DNA from: Glaciecola sp034112105
Lineage (GTDB): Bacteria; Pseudomonadota; Gammaproteobacteria; Enterobacterales; Alteromonadaceae
Length of the DNA: 64,000 nt
Direction: 5' to 3'
Assembly (NCBI GenBank): GCA_034112105.1
Contig: JAWUVZ010000070.1
Coordinates: 1-64,000 of the forward strand
The translations under genes were made by a program, and so were the position numbers. Shown in pieces: positions 9,401-17,668 of the stretch. The notes beneath the pieces were generated by a model. That model saw only the letters and a program-made list of their open reading frames with translations, had not been told where the DNA came from and ran no database searches. Positions within the stretch are counted from its first letter, which is position 1; each line of letters opens with the position of its first letter.

Positions 9401-10218
9401 CCGGTGGTCCGAACTATTTACCACGTTTGATGAAAGAAAGAGCGACGCCAAAAGTGGCATCACAAGTTGAAAATTACGCTGACGATAAAGCAATTCAGAG
9501 TGATGCAACTGCGGTAACTGAAGCTAATAATCTAATGGATTCGGCAATCGCTGTCGAAAACCAATGGCGCTTAACACCATTAAATGACCGCATCTCGTTT
9601 GTACGTCAATTATTGGCAAAGATTGCTAATGTAGAAATTGTTGAAGAGCTTGCAGAAGATTTAAATAAAACATTGGCAACAGCTAGAACACAGCTGATTG
9701 CTATTGAGCGAAGATTGCGTAAGCCCGTCATCTTGCCTGGCCCTACGGGTGAATCTAACACCTTGCATTTGGAGCCTCGAGGCGTATTGGTGTGTTTCGC
9801 CGATAAAGACGTTACCTTTGAATATTGGATGCTATCGATTGTCACTGCACTAGCAACAGGTAATTTAGTTATTTCAGTAGTCTCAGACTTGTTCTATGAA
9901 GAAGCCCTGACATTTAAAGAAAAATTAGCGAGTACAGGTGCGCCAAAGTCAGTTTTCCAAGTGGCGAACTTATGTCACCTTGAAGCTTTATTGATGAACA
10001 AAGGTCTGTCCGGCGTTGTAGTTGACAGCCGTACGGACCGAAGTGCCTATATTTCTGCAAAACTAGCCGAGAGACAAGGTGCAATATTACCGGTGATTAC
10101 TGCTGAGTATAACGATAACTTGATCCAACGATTGGTGACTGAAAAAACAATCAGTATCGATACCACTGCATCCGGCGGCAATACGTCGTTGATGACATTG
10201 GTTGAAGATGACGATTAA
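6418..10218 (+). CDS. putA: Bifunctional proline dehydrogenase / L-glutamate-gamma-semialdehyde dehydrogenase
   Basis: PutA oxidises proline to glutamate in two linked steps. The FAD-dependent proline dehydrogenase part covers roughly residues 180-480 (SVKLSAIHPRYD, RLVKGAYWDTEIK, CRVYAPVG). The NAD-dependent aldehyde dehydrogenase part covers about 530-1010 (SPWNFPLAIF, FTGSTQTG, and catalytic C819 in SAGQRCSA). A C-terminal aldehyde-dehydrogenase-like domain (about 1030-1266) follows. The N-terminus lacks the ribbon-helix-helix repressor domain of E. coli PutA, so this fits the 'type B' architecture and should not autoregulate. At 1266 aa it is near full length for that type. It is monocistronic with its own terminator. 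Confidence 0.96.
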   Translation: MLVNNTINNICPIRQKIREFYRIGESEAIDHILPEAEVNMAARSRAWERARTMVLQIRREQEGHGGVDALLNEFSLSTAEGIVLMCLAEALLRVPDKHTQEELIRDKLSKGEWTPHLGNSDSLFVNASAWGLLLTGNMVNYADKRKSEQFGLLKKTMGRLGEPVIRRAMKIAMKVMGRQFVMGERIEDAVERAAKKETQGYVYSYDMLGEGARTGKDAERYYQAYVRAIEVIGKAAKGRGPRKSPGISVKLSAIHPRYDFAKYDRVMEEIPARLKTLCLMAKKYDIGLTVDAEESERLDISLDIIEKVFSDSDLDGWDGFGLAVQSYQKRAIFVIEWLRELTLRVGRKMMVRLVKGAYWDTEIKHSQQGGFDDFPVFTRKTSTDVSYHACANRLLAYRDSIYPQFATHNAYTASVIIELAGDDKEGFEFQCLHGMGDSLYDQVVTKDKIQCRVYAPVGVHEELLAYLVRRLLENGANSSFVNAIVDDSQPVEQLLEDPVERTQRLLVRENKQIVMPIDLYGPSRANSRGFDIYDLNAIQDLSLRLEKWFEEHIKALGDVEEAENQIIVRNPALLSEIVGTHQVHSKEEMLAMLERTTKAAESWSKVPVDERADVLMRIAGILERHMDELIGLCIKEAGKITVDSVDEVREAVDFCRYYAVEARRLDPTNRLQPRGVVLCISPWNFPLAIFIGQIAAALVAGNTVIAKPAEQTSLIAKRALELMTSVGLPEDTVNIVIADGPDVGDVLLPDERIQCVMFTGSTQTGSIISHILAARGTEQVPLIAETGGQNCMIVDSTALPEQVVDDVVTSGFQSAGQRCSAMRVLFVQEDIADVVSEMIVGAMKELSLGDPSLLSTDIGPVIDKKALKALNDHVEYMQEHGKLLHKCELPKDDGNFFAPHFFEIDNIDILKKEVFGPCVHLIRFKGKEIDKVIQQINGTGFGLTMGVHSRIEERAYELARLSRAGNVYINRNMIGAIVGVQPFGGRGLSGTGPKAGGPNYLPRLMKERATPKVASQVENYADDKAIQSDATAVTEANNLMDSAIAVENQWRLTPLNDRISFVRQLLAKIANVEIVEELAEDLNKTLATARTQLIAIERRLRKPVILPGPTGESNTLHLEPRGVLVCFADKDVTFEYWMLSIVTALATGNLVISVVSDLFYEEALTFKEKLASTGAPKSVFQVANLCHLEALLMNKGLSGVVVDSRTDRSAYISAKLAERQGAILPVITAEYNDNLIQRLVTEKTISIDTTASGGNTSLMTLVEDDD

Positions 10219-10235
10219 AAAGTAGAATGAATGAC

Positions 10236-10270
10236 TTGAGCAGGGTAAAACCTGCTCAATATTTTTGTTT
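10236..10270 (+). terminator. Rho-independent terminator of putA
   Basis: A perfect 9-bp stem, TTGAGCAGG (10236-10244) with CCTGCTCAA (10251-10259), and a 6-base loop are followed by TATTTTTGTTT. It starts 17 bases after the putA stop. Confidence 0.85.
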
Positions 10271-10297
10271 GAAAGTATCCTTAACGAGTGAGCCAGC

Positions 10298-10912
10298 TTA
10301 GTGTAAGCCTTTGTGTGCTGGCATGGATAACTTGGTTACTATAGCGATAGCACGAACGGTAAATGCCACGACACAGCCAAGGCCTATTGCATAGAAACCA
10401 ATAATACCCAGTACGTTGAAACAAATACAATAAGCTATGGCGCCGCACAATGACGCAGTAATATAAATTTCCTTTTGAAACACCACAGGTACATCATTCA
10501 GAATAACATCGCGAATGATCCCGCCTAAACAGGCGCTAAATACACCCATTATAACCGCAACAGGAATTTCAGCTCCTAAGCTCAATGCTTTTTCAGCTCC
10601 CAAAACACTGAACAATGCCATACCTAAAGCATCAGCCCATAACAACGCGTTTGATTTACGAGATATTTGCTGAGTAGCAAAATAGGTGATGACTGCAAAA
10701 ACGCTGCAGATAACCACATAATACCAATCGACTAACCAAAAGACGGGTACGTCCAATATAACGTCGCGCAAAGTGCCCCCGCCAATACCAGTGACGTTGC
10801 CGATAAAAACAAAACCTACCCAGTCCATTTTTTTCTTAGCTGCCAACAATGCACCTGAAACCGCAAACGCGGCAGTACCGGCAATATTAATGACGAGCAA
10901 AAACGTTAGCAT
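10298..10912 (-). CDS. TRIC-type (YicG/UPF0126) membrane protein
   Basis: The 204-aa product is almost wholly hydrophobic, with about seven membrane segments. It contains two copies of the family signature: GGGTLRDVILDVPVFWL near residue 45 and GGIIRDVILNDVPVVF near residue 130. This duplicated Gly-rich/RDV layout defines the UPF0126 family, now grouped with trimeric intracellular cation channels. A monovalent-cation channel role is inferred from the family. It is convergent with putA; its promoter would lie in the 10913-11417 gap. Confidence 0.85.
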   Translation of the reverse strand: MLTFLLVINIAGTAAFAVSGALLAAKKKMDWVGFVFIGNVTGIGGGTLRDVILDVPVFWLVDWYYVVICSVFAVITYFATQQISRKSNALLWADALGMALFSVLGAEKALSLGAEIPVAVIMGVFSACLGGIIRDVILNDVPVVFQKEIYITASLCGAIAYCICFNVLGIIGFYAIGLGCVVAFTVRAIAIVTKLSMPAHKGLH

Positions 10913-11417
10913 TGTATCAACCTTTTATGTGTCGGTTATTTTGGATAAACTCGGCTGCGCAGGCATTGCATGATTTACTGTATGTGATTGAATTGACCTC
11001 TTTTCGCTCAAATAGCCCTAGTATAGACACAATGGTAACACTAATTAATGCCAACAGCGTTGCAGGTGTGAACCATCGCATTGGCTCGCTGCGCTGTTTT
11101 TATTATCCGCCTTTCTAGCTCAGTAAATGAAGCCGCTAAGTTTGATGAAAATTGTACAATTGAATGAGAAGCAAAAAGAGCAATAAAAAAATAAAATCAA
11201 AAAGCGCATAATGCCTTGAGTGTTAAAAAAGGATTGACAGATTTTAGGTGCTCCACTCGTATTCTACAATACCATATTGCATAGTTTTATCTCTTCTTGG
11301 TCTCTATACCTCTGAGTTCTATTTTGCAGCTCAAATGTTGAAAGGTTTGCGAACAAAAGCATTCAGCGATATGGTACAAGGATATCCGAAAGTAACCTTT
11401 ATTGGCAAGTTGAGACC
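10913..11417. other. Intergenic gap with no convincing gene
   Basis: The gap separates divergent genes and must hold both promoters. A TTGACA hexamer occurs at 11234-11239, but the nearest -10-like words (TATTCT, TACAAT) are too far for a confident sigma-70 call. Short open frames on the plus strand look non-coding: there is no ribosome binding site and no recognisable protein. Confidence 0.4.
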
Positions 11418-12908
11418 ATGGAAATTGAATTAAAACTCGTTGCAGACCAAGACGCACTGACCAGTTTTGAACACACGCTGTTACCAAAGTTAAAAGGTAA
11501 GGTAAAGCGCAGTTCTTTTGATGTATTAAATGATTATTACGACACGCCTGAACAATTTTTAGGCAAGCGAAAAATGGGTTTTCGTATTCGCCGAATTAAT
11601 GATCATATTGAACAGACAATAAAAACCGAAGGTAAAGTGGAAGGTGGGTTGCATCAGCGCCCAGAATACAATGTAAATTTAGATAAAGCTCATCCAGATT
11701 TAGAGAAGTTTGACTCTGAAATTTGGGCCAGTGATATTAATGTTCAAGACATCAATCGACTGTTACAAGTGCAATTTTCAACCTGTTTCCATCGCGTCAC
11801 TTTTGATATCGTGGATGGTGAAAATCACATTGAATTAGTCTTTGATAGTGGTGAAGTTAAACATAAAAAGGGAAAGTTACCGATTGGTGAAATCGAGATT
11901 GAATTAAAATCCGGTGTGCCCTCGGCATTATTTGATTTGGCCGATGAAATAAGTAAAGTCACTCCTGTTCGGTTAAGTAATGTGACTAAAGCTGCGCGCG
12001 GCTATCAATTAATAAATGGTACTGTTTTGGACTCATTCGAGCTTCCAATGGTTTTAGATTTAGATGCTGAAGACACAACGGAAGATGGCCTCTGTAAGGC
12101 AATTGAACGTGCGCTGTCGCATTGGCAGCATCATGAGTATGTATATTTGCAATCTGGTTATACTGGCGCGTTGAAAGAAATCGCACAAAGCGTTCGATTG
12201 CTGCTACAAGGTGTGTCTTTGTATTTGCCTGTGCTCCAATGTCAGGAATTACTTAACTTGCATAAGCAACTTCTTGTTTTGTCTGAGCGATGGTCTTGGC
12301 AAGATGATTTACAATGCATTCGTAAATTGCGTTCCAATAAAGGCCCATTCAGTCGCAGGATACCAAAGCATCAAACATTGATGAGTTACCTCAATGGCCG
12401 CCGCGAAGGTCTCTTAACAGTGCAATCTCCAGAGCAATTATTAGTTTCCATGGAAAGTAGTCAAGTGCAACTGGGAGCGTCAAGATTGCTCATCGAAAAG
12501 CCATGGAGAGCGCAAGCAACAGGGCATCTAATTCCAGTGTCGAAACATGCCAAAGGTTGGCTGTCACAAGGTTGGCAGACTGTGATGCAAAGTTTTCCAT
12601 CAAAAGTCGAGATGGATTACACCAAGTACATTGCTCTTGAAGTACTATTGCGCCAAACGCTAATTAATGGCTTCCTGTTAGCTGATTTATTTGCCGAGAG
12701 TAAAGGTAAATTTAGAGCACCTTGGTTGGATTTAGTTAAAGGCATAGATGAGGTCAAAGCGCTTTTGTTTTTGCGAAATGTTCTGAAGGAGATTGATATT
12801 GAAGATGCAGAAGATCTTAACGATTGGATTGATGACAAGTTAAGTAGTGTTATTAATGTGATGGAAATGAGCCGCAAAGTAGCGATGAACGCGGAGGTCT
12901 ATTGGTAA
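11418..12908 (+). CDS. ygiF: CYTH-CHAD inorganic triphosphatase (YgiF-like)
   Basis: The N-terminus MEIELK carries the ExExK signature of the CYTH tunnel fold (E2, E4, K6), which hydrolyses inorganic triphosphate in bacterial members. Charged strand motifs follow (FRIRRINDHIEQTIKTEG, IELVFDSGEV, GEIEIELKSG) up to about residue 200. The remaining roughly 290 residues are helical, like the CHAD domain of E. coli YgiF. The sense strand contains one reverse-orientation copy of the dispersed repeat (12209-12217), read as Gly-Val-Ser. The 496-aa length is somewhat greater than E. coli YgiF as I recall it. It appears monocistronic. Confidence 0.85.
   Translation: MEIELKLVADQDALTSFEHTLLPKLKGKVKRSSFDVLNDYYDTPEQFLGKRKMGFRIRRINDHIEQTIKTEGKVEGGLHQRPEYNVNLDKAHPDLEKFDSEIWASDINVQDINRLLQVQFSTCFHRVTFDIVDGENHIELVFDSGEVKHKKGKLPIGEIEIELKSGVPSALFDLADEISKVTPVRLSNVTKAARGYQLINGTVLDSFELPMVLDLDAEDTTEDGLCKAIERALSHWQHHEYVYLQSGYTGALKEIAQSVRLLLQGVSLYLPVLQCQELLNLHKQLLVLSERWSWQDDLQCIRKLRSNKGPFSRRIPKHQTLMSYLNGRREGLLTVQSPEQLLVSMESSQVQLGASRLLIEKPWRAQATGHLIPVSKHAKGWLSQGWQTVMQSFPSKVEMDYTKYIALEVLLRQTLINGFLLADLFAESKGKFRAPWLDLVKGIDEVKALLFLRNVLKEIDIEDAEDLNDWIDDKLSSVINVMEMSRKVAMNAEVYW
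12209..12217 (-). repeat. Dispersed repeat GACACACCT
   Basis: Exact copy within AAAGACACACCT, antisense in the CYTH gene (Gly-Val-Ser). The only exact copy left of 23 kb. Confidence 0.8.
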
Positions 12909-12930
12909 TATCATGATCCAGCATTTAATT

Positions 12931-12973
12931 TCGATATTGTTCTTGAATTACACTTGATATCTAACAATATCGA
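12931..12973. repeat. 11-bp perfect inverted repeat after the CYTH gene
   Basis: TCGATATTGTT (12931-12941) is matched by AACAATATCGA (12963-12973) across a 21-base loop. There is no T-run after it, so it is not a standard terminator. It may be a hairpin at the mRNA end or a protein-binding site. Confidence 0.5.
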
Positions 12974-13093
12974 TCCCAATAACAAAGAGGCATGTACTAT
13001 TAAACAAGCGCCCTATTTGTTGATTAGAATGAAGGGGGTGTCGGAAGCTAATTTGGCTCTGAAGGAATAATAGTTCTGCGTTTTAATCAGTAA

Positions 13094-13118
13094 AATCAGT
13101 TAATCGATTTAACTGATT
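13094..13118. promoter_or_regulatory. Palindrome upstream of ahpC
   Basis: AATCAGTTAA (13094-13103) and TTAACTGATT (13109-13118) form a perfect 10-bp inverted repeat around TCGAT, about 130 bases before ahpC. It is a candidate operator for a peroxide-responsive regulator. It does not look like the spaced ATAG/CTAT pattern expected for OxyR, so the regulator is unnamed. The rest of 12974-13250 shows nothing else definite. Confidence 0.4.
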
Positions 13119-13250
13119 AAGCGAATCGATTTTATTCAATTTATTTATTTTCGGAAAACGCTTATCTTTGTATTAAGCAAAACGGTAAACGTTTTATTAA
13201 AAATGATTAATTAAGCATTCTTTAAACACAATTTCAAAAGGAACCAAACA

Positions 13251-13814
13251 ATGACTATGATAAACAAATCAATTCCAGAATTTTCGGTAGAAGCTTTCCA
13301 TGATGGTGAGTTCAAAACTATCACTAACGAAGATGTAAAAGGAAAATGGTCTATCTTTGTATTCTACCCAGCAGATTTCACATTCGTGTGCCCAACAGAA
13401 TTAGAAGACATGGCTAAAAAGCATGACGAATTATTGGCACTTGGTGTTGAAGTTTATTCTGTATCAACTGACTCTCATTTCGTGCACAAAGCATGGCATG
13501 ACACAAGTGAAGCGATTGGTAAAATTAAGTATCCAATGCTTGCGGACTCAACTGGATCGATGACTCGTGCATTTGATATCATGATTGAAGAAGATGGCCG
13601 CGCTTTACGTGGTACGTTCTTAGCTAATCCAGATGGCATCATTAAAGTTGAAGAAGTTCATGACCTAGGTATCGGTCGTTCGGCGGCTGACATGCTTCGC
13701 AAAGTGAAAGCAGCTCAATATGTTGCTAATAACGACGGTGAAGTTTGCCCAGCAGCTTGGGAAGAAGGTCAACCGACATTAACGCCAAGCCTTGATCTTG
13801 TTGGTAAAATCTAA
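13251..13814 (+). CDS. ahpC: Alkyl hydroperoxide reductase subunit C (typical 2-Cys peroxiredoxin)
   Basis: AhpC reduces hydrogen peroxide and organic hydroperoxides in the cytoplasm. The peroxidatic cysteine is C47 in FTFVCPTE and the resolving cysteine is C166 in GEVCPAAW, spaced as in AhpC. The 187-aa length is standard. AAGGAA lies about 9 bases before the ATG at 13251; a second ATG two codons later is possible. ahpF, its reductase, follows after 309 bases that contain a strong hairpin. Confidence 0.97.
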   Translation: MTMINKSIPEFSVEAFHDGEFKTITNEDVKGKWSIFVFYPADFTFVCPTELEDMAKKHDELLALGVEVYSVSTDSHFVHKAWHDTSEAIGKIKYPMLADSTGSMTRAFDIMIEEDGRALRGTFLANPDGIIKVEEVHDLGIGRSAADMLRKVKAAQYVANNDGEVCPAAWEEGQPTLTPSLDLVGKI

Positions 13815-13833
13815 GCTTAGTTAGAAAACAAGT

Positions 13834-13855
13834 TTGGGGAGCGCTCGCTCCCCAA
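13834..13855 (+). terminator. Strong hairpin between ahpC and ahpF
   Basis: TTGGGGAGCG pairs perfectly with CGCTCCCCAA just after the ahpC stop. No T-run follows, so it may be a partial terminator or an mRNA-stabilising hairpin lowering ahpF expression relative to ahpC. The rest of the gap (13856-14123) shows no gene. Confidence 0.6.
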
Positions 13856-14123
13856 TATTCAGCCTGAGTCATGAGCGATACACAAAAGACGCAAAAGGTA
13901 TAACGACTGCTTTTAGAGAAGCCTACATGCTTGAAACCCAAATATTGACAACAAGAACTTGAAAGCAGAGGCTTTCACCCTTTATTTATTCCAACTATCA
14001 AGCTGAAACCGATAGGGTTCATTAACTGAGCTGGGTTTAGTGCAACCTACTTTTGATGATTTACCCACTAAGTAAATGGTGAAGCCCTTTGCTACAACCC
14101 ATTTAGAGTGAAAGGAAAAAACA

Positions 14124-15713
14124 ATGTTAACTCCCGATATATTAAAAGCTTTAGCGCAATACACGAAAGATATGCAACACAACGTCACTTTAGTTTTACA
14201 AACTGGTGAGCATACGAAGCGAGCAGAACTCAAAGAAATGCTAAGCCAATTTGCGTCCATATCAGAAAAAATTACACTTCAAGAGCGAGATGACTCAGGG
14301 CGTTTTCGCAGCGCAGTAAGCTTTGGTTTAGAAGTCAACGATAAGCCAACCGGCATCACTTTTTCTGGCGTTCCAGGCGGACATGAATTTAATTCGTTTG
14401 TCTTAGCAGTCCTACAAGCAGGTGGTGTAAAACTGAAGCTTGATGAAAGTGTGCAAAATATGATCAAGAAAGTGGTCAATCCGCTTAAGTTTCAGGTTTA
14501 TATTAGCTTAAGTTGCCATGCATGCCCAGACGTCGTCCAAGCAATGAATCAATTTGCTTTGCTGAATGAGAATATTGAGTCTGAAATGATAGATGGTAGT
14601 GTTTATCCAGATTTGGTCGAACAAAATGGTATCCAAGGCGTACCCACTGTTTTTATGAATGGTAAAGTATTTGCAACAGGTCAAATAGACACAGCAAAAC
14701 TGATCGATAAGTTGACGCAGTCTCAACCGGAAATGTTGCAAGCAAACGACAGTGTCGAGCAGCTTCCATTGCAAGACGTAACCGTTATTGGTGGCGGTCC
14801 TGCAGGAGTCGCTGCTGCTATTTATTCTGCGCGTAAAGGCTTGAAAGTCACCATAATTGCCGATCGTTTTGGTGGTCAAGTGAAAGACACCATGGGAATC
14901 GAAAACTTGATTTCAGTGTCGAAAACAACGGGCCCTCAGCTAACAACGTCATTGATGGACCATTTGAATGACTATGAAGTAACAATACGTGAGCATTTCC
15001 GTGTTGATAAAATTGAAAAAGGTGACATCAAAAAGCTGACATTAACGTCGGGTGAAGTGATTGATACCAAAACCATTATTATCGCTACTGGCGCTAACTG
15101 GAGAGAGCTAGGTGTGCCGGGCGAAAAAGAGAATATTGGTAATGGTGTTGCCTACTGCCCGCATTGTGATGGTCCTTTTTATAAGGGTAAAGACGTTGCT
15201 GTTATTGGCGGCGGTAACTCAGGGGTTGAAGCCGCGCTGGATTTATCCGGCATTGTAAAATCGGTCACAGTATTTGAGTTCATGCCAGAATTGAAGGCAG
15301 ACCAAGTGTTAATTGATCAAGTAAATGCAAGAGACAACATCAAAATCATTAAAAATGCGGCTACCAAAGAAATTCATGCCAAAGATGGCAAGGTTAATGC
15401 GATTGAATATATTGACCGAGCAACCAACGAAGCTCATATGCAAACGTTGCAAGGCGTATTTGTACAAATTGGTTTAGTGCCTAATAGTTCGGTACTCAAA
15501 GGTGTTGTTGATTTAACTAAGCATGGCGAAGTGATTATTAATGAAAAGAGCCAAACCAGTGAAGCGGGTATTTATGCTTGTGGAGACGTTACAACCGTAC
15601 CTTATAAACAGATCGTGATTGCAATGGGTGAAGGTGCGAAAGCGTCGTTGGCTGCTTATGATTACATCTTAATGAGTAAGCCGATTAAGAAAGCGGAGTC
15701 TGTAGCAGCGTAG
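14124..15713 (+). CDS. ahpF: Alkyl hydroperoxide reductase subunit F
   Basis: AhpF passes electrons from NADH through FAD and two disulfides to AhpC. The N-terminal thioredoxin-like half carries the CxxC of SCHACPD (C131, C134). The flavoprotein half has the FAD loop VIGGGPAGVAAA, the second redox pair in YCPHCDGPF (C345, C348) and the NAD loop VIGGGNSGVEAALDL. Cysteine positions match E. coli AhpF closely. AAAGGA lies about 12 bases before the ATG. A strong terminator follows. Confidence 0.97.
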   Translation: MLTPDILKALAQYTKDMQHNVTLVLQTGEHTKRAELKEMLSQFASISEKITLQERDDSGRFRSAVSFGLEVNDKPTGITFSGVPGGHEFNSFVLAVLQAGGVKLKLDESVQNMIKKVVNPLKFQVYISLSCHACPDVVQAMNQFALLNENIESEMIDGSVYPDLVEQNGIQGVPTVFMNGKVFATGQIDTAKLIDKLTQSQPEMLQANDSVEQLPLQDVTVIGGGPAGVAAAIYSARKGLKVTIIADRFGGQVKDTMGIENLISVSKTTGPQLTTSLMDHLNDYEVTIREHFRVDKIEKGDIKKLTLTSGEVIDTKTIIIATGANWRELGVPGEKENIGNGVAYCPHCDGPFYKGKDVAVIGGGNSGVEAALDLSGIVKSVTVFEFMPELKADQVLIDQVNARDNIKIIKNAATKEIHAKDGKVNAIEYIDRATNEAHMQTLQGVFVQIGLVPNSSVLKGVVDLTKHGEVIINEKSQTSEAGIYACGDVTTVPYKQIVIAMGEGAKASLAAYDYILMSKPIKKAESVAA

Positions 15714-15750
15714 TACCACTGCTTGGGTAAGTTGACTAGCTAGATTAGGA

Positions 15751-15783
15751 GGGCGCTTTCAATAAATAAAGCGCCCTTTTTTT
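15751..15783 (+). terminator. Rho-independent terminator of ahpF
   Basis: GGGCGCTTT (15751-15759) pairs with AAAGCGCCC (15768-15776), followed by seven T residues. It lies between convergent ahpF and the malic enzyme gene. Confidence 0.92.
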
Positions 15784-15785
15784 GT

Positions 15786-17036
15786 CTAAAAGTTATCTAG
15801 GTAATTATCTGGAATGGTCTCTATTTTTGCAACACCAGACGCGATTGCTGCTTTTGCAACTGCTGTTGCAATGCGCTTGCAAAGTCTAGGGTCCATCGGC
15901 TTAGGAATAATATAATGCTTACCGAATGTGAGTGACTTTGATTGGCTAGCAATCAATACCTTCTCAGGCACTGGTTCTTTCGAAATACTTCTCAATGCTT
16001 CAACCGCTGCTACTTTCATTTCATCATTAATCACAGATGCTCTCACATCCAAAGCACCTCTAAAAATAAATGGAAAACAAAGAACATTGTTAACCTGATT
16101 TGGATAATCAGAACGTCCGGTCGCCATAATTAAATCATCGCGTACAGCGTGTGCTAACTCAGGTTTAATTTCAGGGTCAGGGTTGGAGCAAGCAAATACA
16201 ACTGGATTGGGTGCCATCAATTTTAGCGCTTCTGGCGGCAGAAGATCAGGTCCACTAAGACCTAAAAAGACATCAGCACCCTCCAACACATCTTCTAATG
16301 TGCGTTTGTCGGTATTATTAGCAAACAACGCTTTGTGCGGTGTTAATTCTTCTCTTCTTGTATGAATGACGCCTTTGCGGTCCAGCATATAGATTTTTTC
16401 ACGCATAGCGCCACATTTAATGAGTAATTCCATGCATGCGACCGCCGCTGCGCCAGCACCCAAGCAAACAAAGATAGCTTCGTCTATTTTTTTGCCTTGA
16501 ATTTCGAGTGCGTTCAACATACCTGCAGCGGTTACGATCGCGGTGCCATGCTGGTCGTCGTGAAATACAGGGATTTTACAGCGCTTTATTAGCTCTTGTT
16601 CAATTTCAAAACATTCCGGCGCTTTTATATCTTCTAAATTAATTCCACCAAAGGTGTCAGCGATATTAGCGACGGTGTTAATAAATTCTTCTGTGGTGCG
16701 GTGTTTCACCTCGATGTCAATTGAATCAATTCCCGCAAAATGCTTAAACAATAGTGCCTTGCCTTCCATTACAGGCTTGGAGGCGAGTGGGCCTAAGTTA
16801 CCCAGGCCAAGAATAGCTGTCCCATTGGTGATGACAGCAACTAAGTTGCCTTTAGCTGTATATTTATAGGCCGCGTTCGGGTCTGCAGCAATCTCTCGCA
16901 CGGGCTCTGCAACACCAGGACTATATGCGAGTGCTAGGTCAGTAACAGTATCAGCAGGGGTCGTTAGCTCAACACTAATTTTGCCGGGTTTAGGAAATTC
17001 GTGATAATCGAGCGCTTGTTGGCGAAAATCTGGCAT
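15786..17036 (-). CDS. NADP-type malic enzyme (short form)
   Basis: This enzyme decarboxylates malate to pyruvate with reduction of NAD(P). Visible blocks are AYSPGVAEP, TNGTAILGLGNLGPLASKPVMEGK, FHDDQHGTAIVTAAG and the dinucleotide loop VCLGAGAAAVA. From the ATG at 17036 it has 416 aa, the size of MaeB-type malic enzymes that lack the C-terminal phosphotransacetylase-like domain of E. coli MaeB. An upstream in-frame TTG at 17090 would add 18 residues, but the family N-terminus (MPDFRQQALDYHEFPKPGKI) fits the ATG. Coenzyme preference cannot be read with certainty. Confidence 0.9.
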   Translation of the reverse strand: MPDFRQQALDYHEFPKPGKISVELTTPADTVTDLALAYSPGVAEPVREIAADPNAAYKYTAKGNLVAVITNGTAILGLGNLGPLASKPVMEGKALLFKHFAGIDSIDIEVKHRTTEEFINTVANIADTFGGINLEDIKAPECFEIEQELIKRCKIPVFHDDQHGTAIVTAAGMLNALEIQGKKIDEAIFVCLGAGAAAVACMELLIKCGAMREKIYMLDRKGVIHTRREELTPHKALFANNTDKRTLEDVLEGADVFLGLSGPDLLPPEALKLMAPNPVVFACSNPDPEIKPELAHAVRDDLIMATGRSDYPNQVNNVLCFPFIFRGALDVRASVINDEMKVAAVEALRSISKEPVPEKVLIASQSKSLTFGKHYIIPKPMDPRLCKRIATAVAKAAIASGVAKIETIPDNYLDNF

Positions 17037-17396
17037 GTTGGTCAGGGTCCTTTCGAATATGTTTGTGATACTGTTTTGGTAAGTTTTCAAAGTGACTTAC
17101 AAGAAAAGTGAGAATACTGTGCAAATGTAGCACATATCGATAGAAAGTGAAGGATACTAGAAGTATTAAGCTATATTAAAATGCAACTGGTAAGACCATG
17201 ATTTCGTGTGAATAATATTCATTTTATTGGGTGTTATAACGTACATCATATAATGAATATTTATGTATTTAGCAATTAATATATGAATCTTTATATACTT
17301 AAGACGTTGACTAAGGTTGCCTGTGGAACGCGAGGCACAACTGAGGCCGTGTTTAAGACATGGCGGATAAGTTATTGTTTTGTCGATTAATAGGCA
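17037..17396. promoter_or_regulatory. Upstream region of the malic enzyme gene
   Basis: This AT-rich stretch has no gene. It contains an inverted pair, AATATTCATT (17214-17223) and AATGAATATT (17252-17261), and three TGAAT half-sites (17209, 17254, 17284). They recall ArgR half-boxes, but the spacing is wrong for standard ArgR boxes. Confidence 0.3.
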
Positions 17397-17425
17397 TAAA
17401 AAAAGAGCGCATTGCGCTCTTTCGA
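17397..17425 (-). terminator. Terminator of rpmE
   Basis: Read on the minus strand, AAAGAGCGC (17422-17414) pairs with GCGCTCTTT (17410-17402) and runs into further T residues (A-tract at 17398-17404 on the plus strand). Confidence 0.85.
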
Positions 17426-17455
17426 ATTTTTTAAACCAAGCCTGCTCGATGAGAC

Positions 17456-17668
17456 TTACTTTGAATTAAGTGCACCAAAACGTTTCTTAAACTTATCAAC
17501 ACGACCACCGGTATCAGCTGTACGCTGCTTACCAGTATAGAATGGATGGCATAACGAACATACGTCCAAGTTGATGTCTTTAGCAAGTGTAGAACGGATG
17601 TTAATTACGCTACCGCATGAACAAGTTGCTTTGATTTCGTTATACTTAGGATGAATACCGTCTTTCAT
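17456..17668 (-). CDS. rpmE: 50S ribosomal protein bL31 (zinc form)
   Basis: This is a 70-aa ribosomal protein of the large subunit. Four cysteines, C16 and C18 (CSC) and C37 and C40 (CSLC), form the zinc site of the C+ form; paralogues without them are used under zinc starvation. The start is preceded by AAGGTATTCC. It is monocistronic, divergent from priA, with its own terminator. rpmE beside priA is a common gammaproteobacterial arrangement. Confidence 0.97.
   Translation of the reverse strand: MKDGIHPKYNEIKATCSCGSVINIRSTLAKDINLDVCSLCHPFYTGKQRTADTGGRVDKFKKRFGALNSK

Noticed and set aside
11234..11270. Sigma-70 promoter with TTGACA at 11234
   Set aside because: The nearest -10-like hexamers are 20 and 25 bases away, outside the usual spacing, so I do not list it as a promoter.
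11248..11433. A 61-codon frame before the CYTH gene
   Set aside because: There is no ribosome binding site, the composition is odd and it overlaps the CYTH start; it is treated as leader sequence.
17209..17297. TGAAT-rich stretch as tandem ArgR boxes
   Set aside because: The best palindrome has three rather than four central bases, spacings of 45 and 30 do not match paired ArgR boxes, and malic enzyme is not an expected target.
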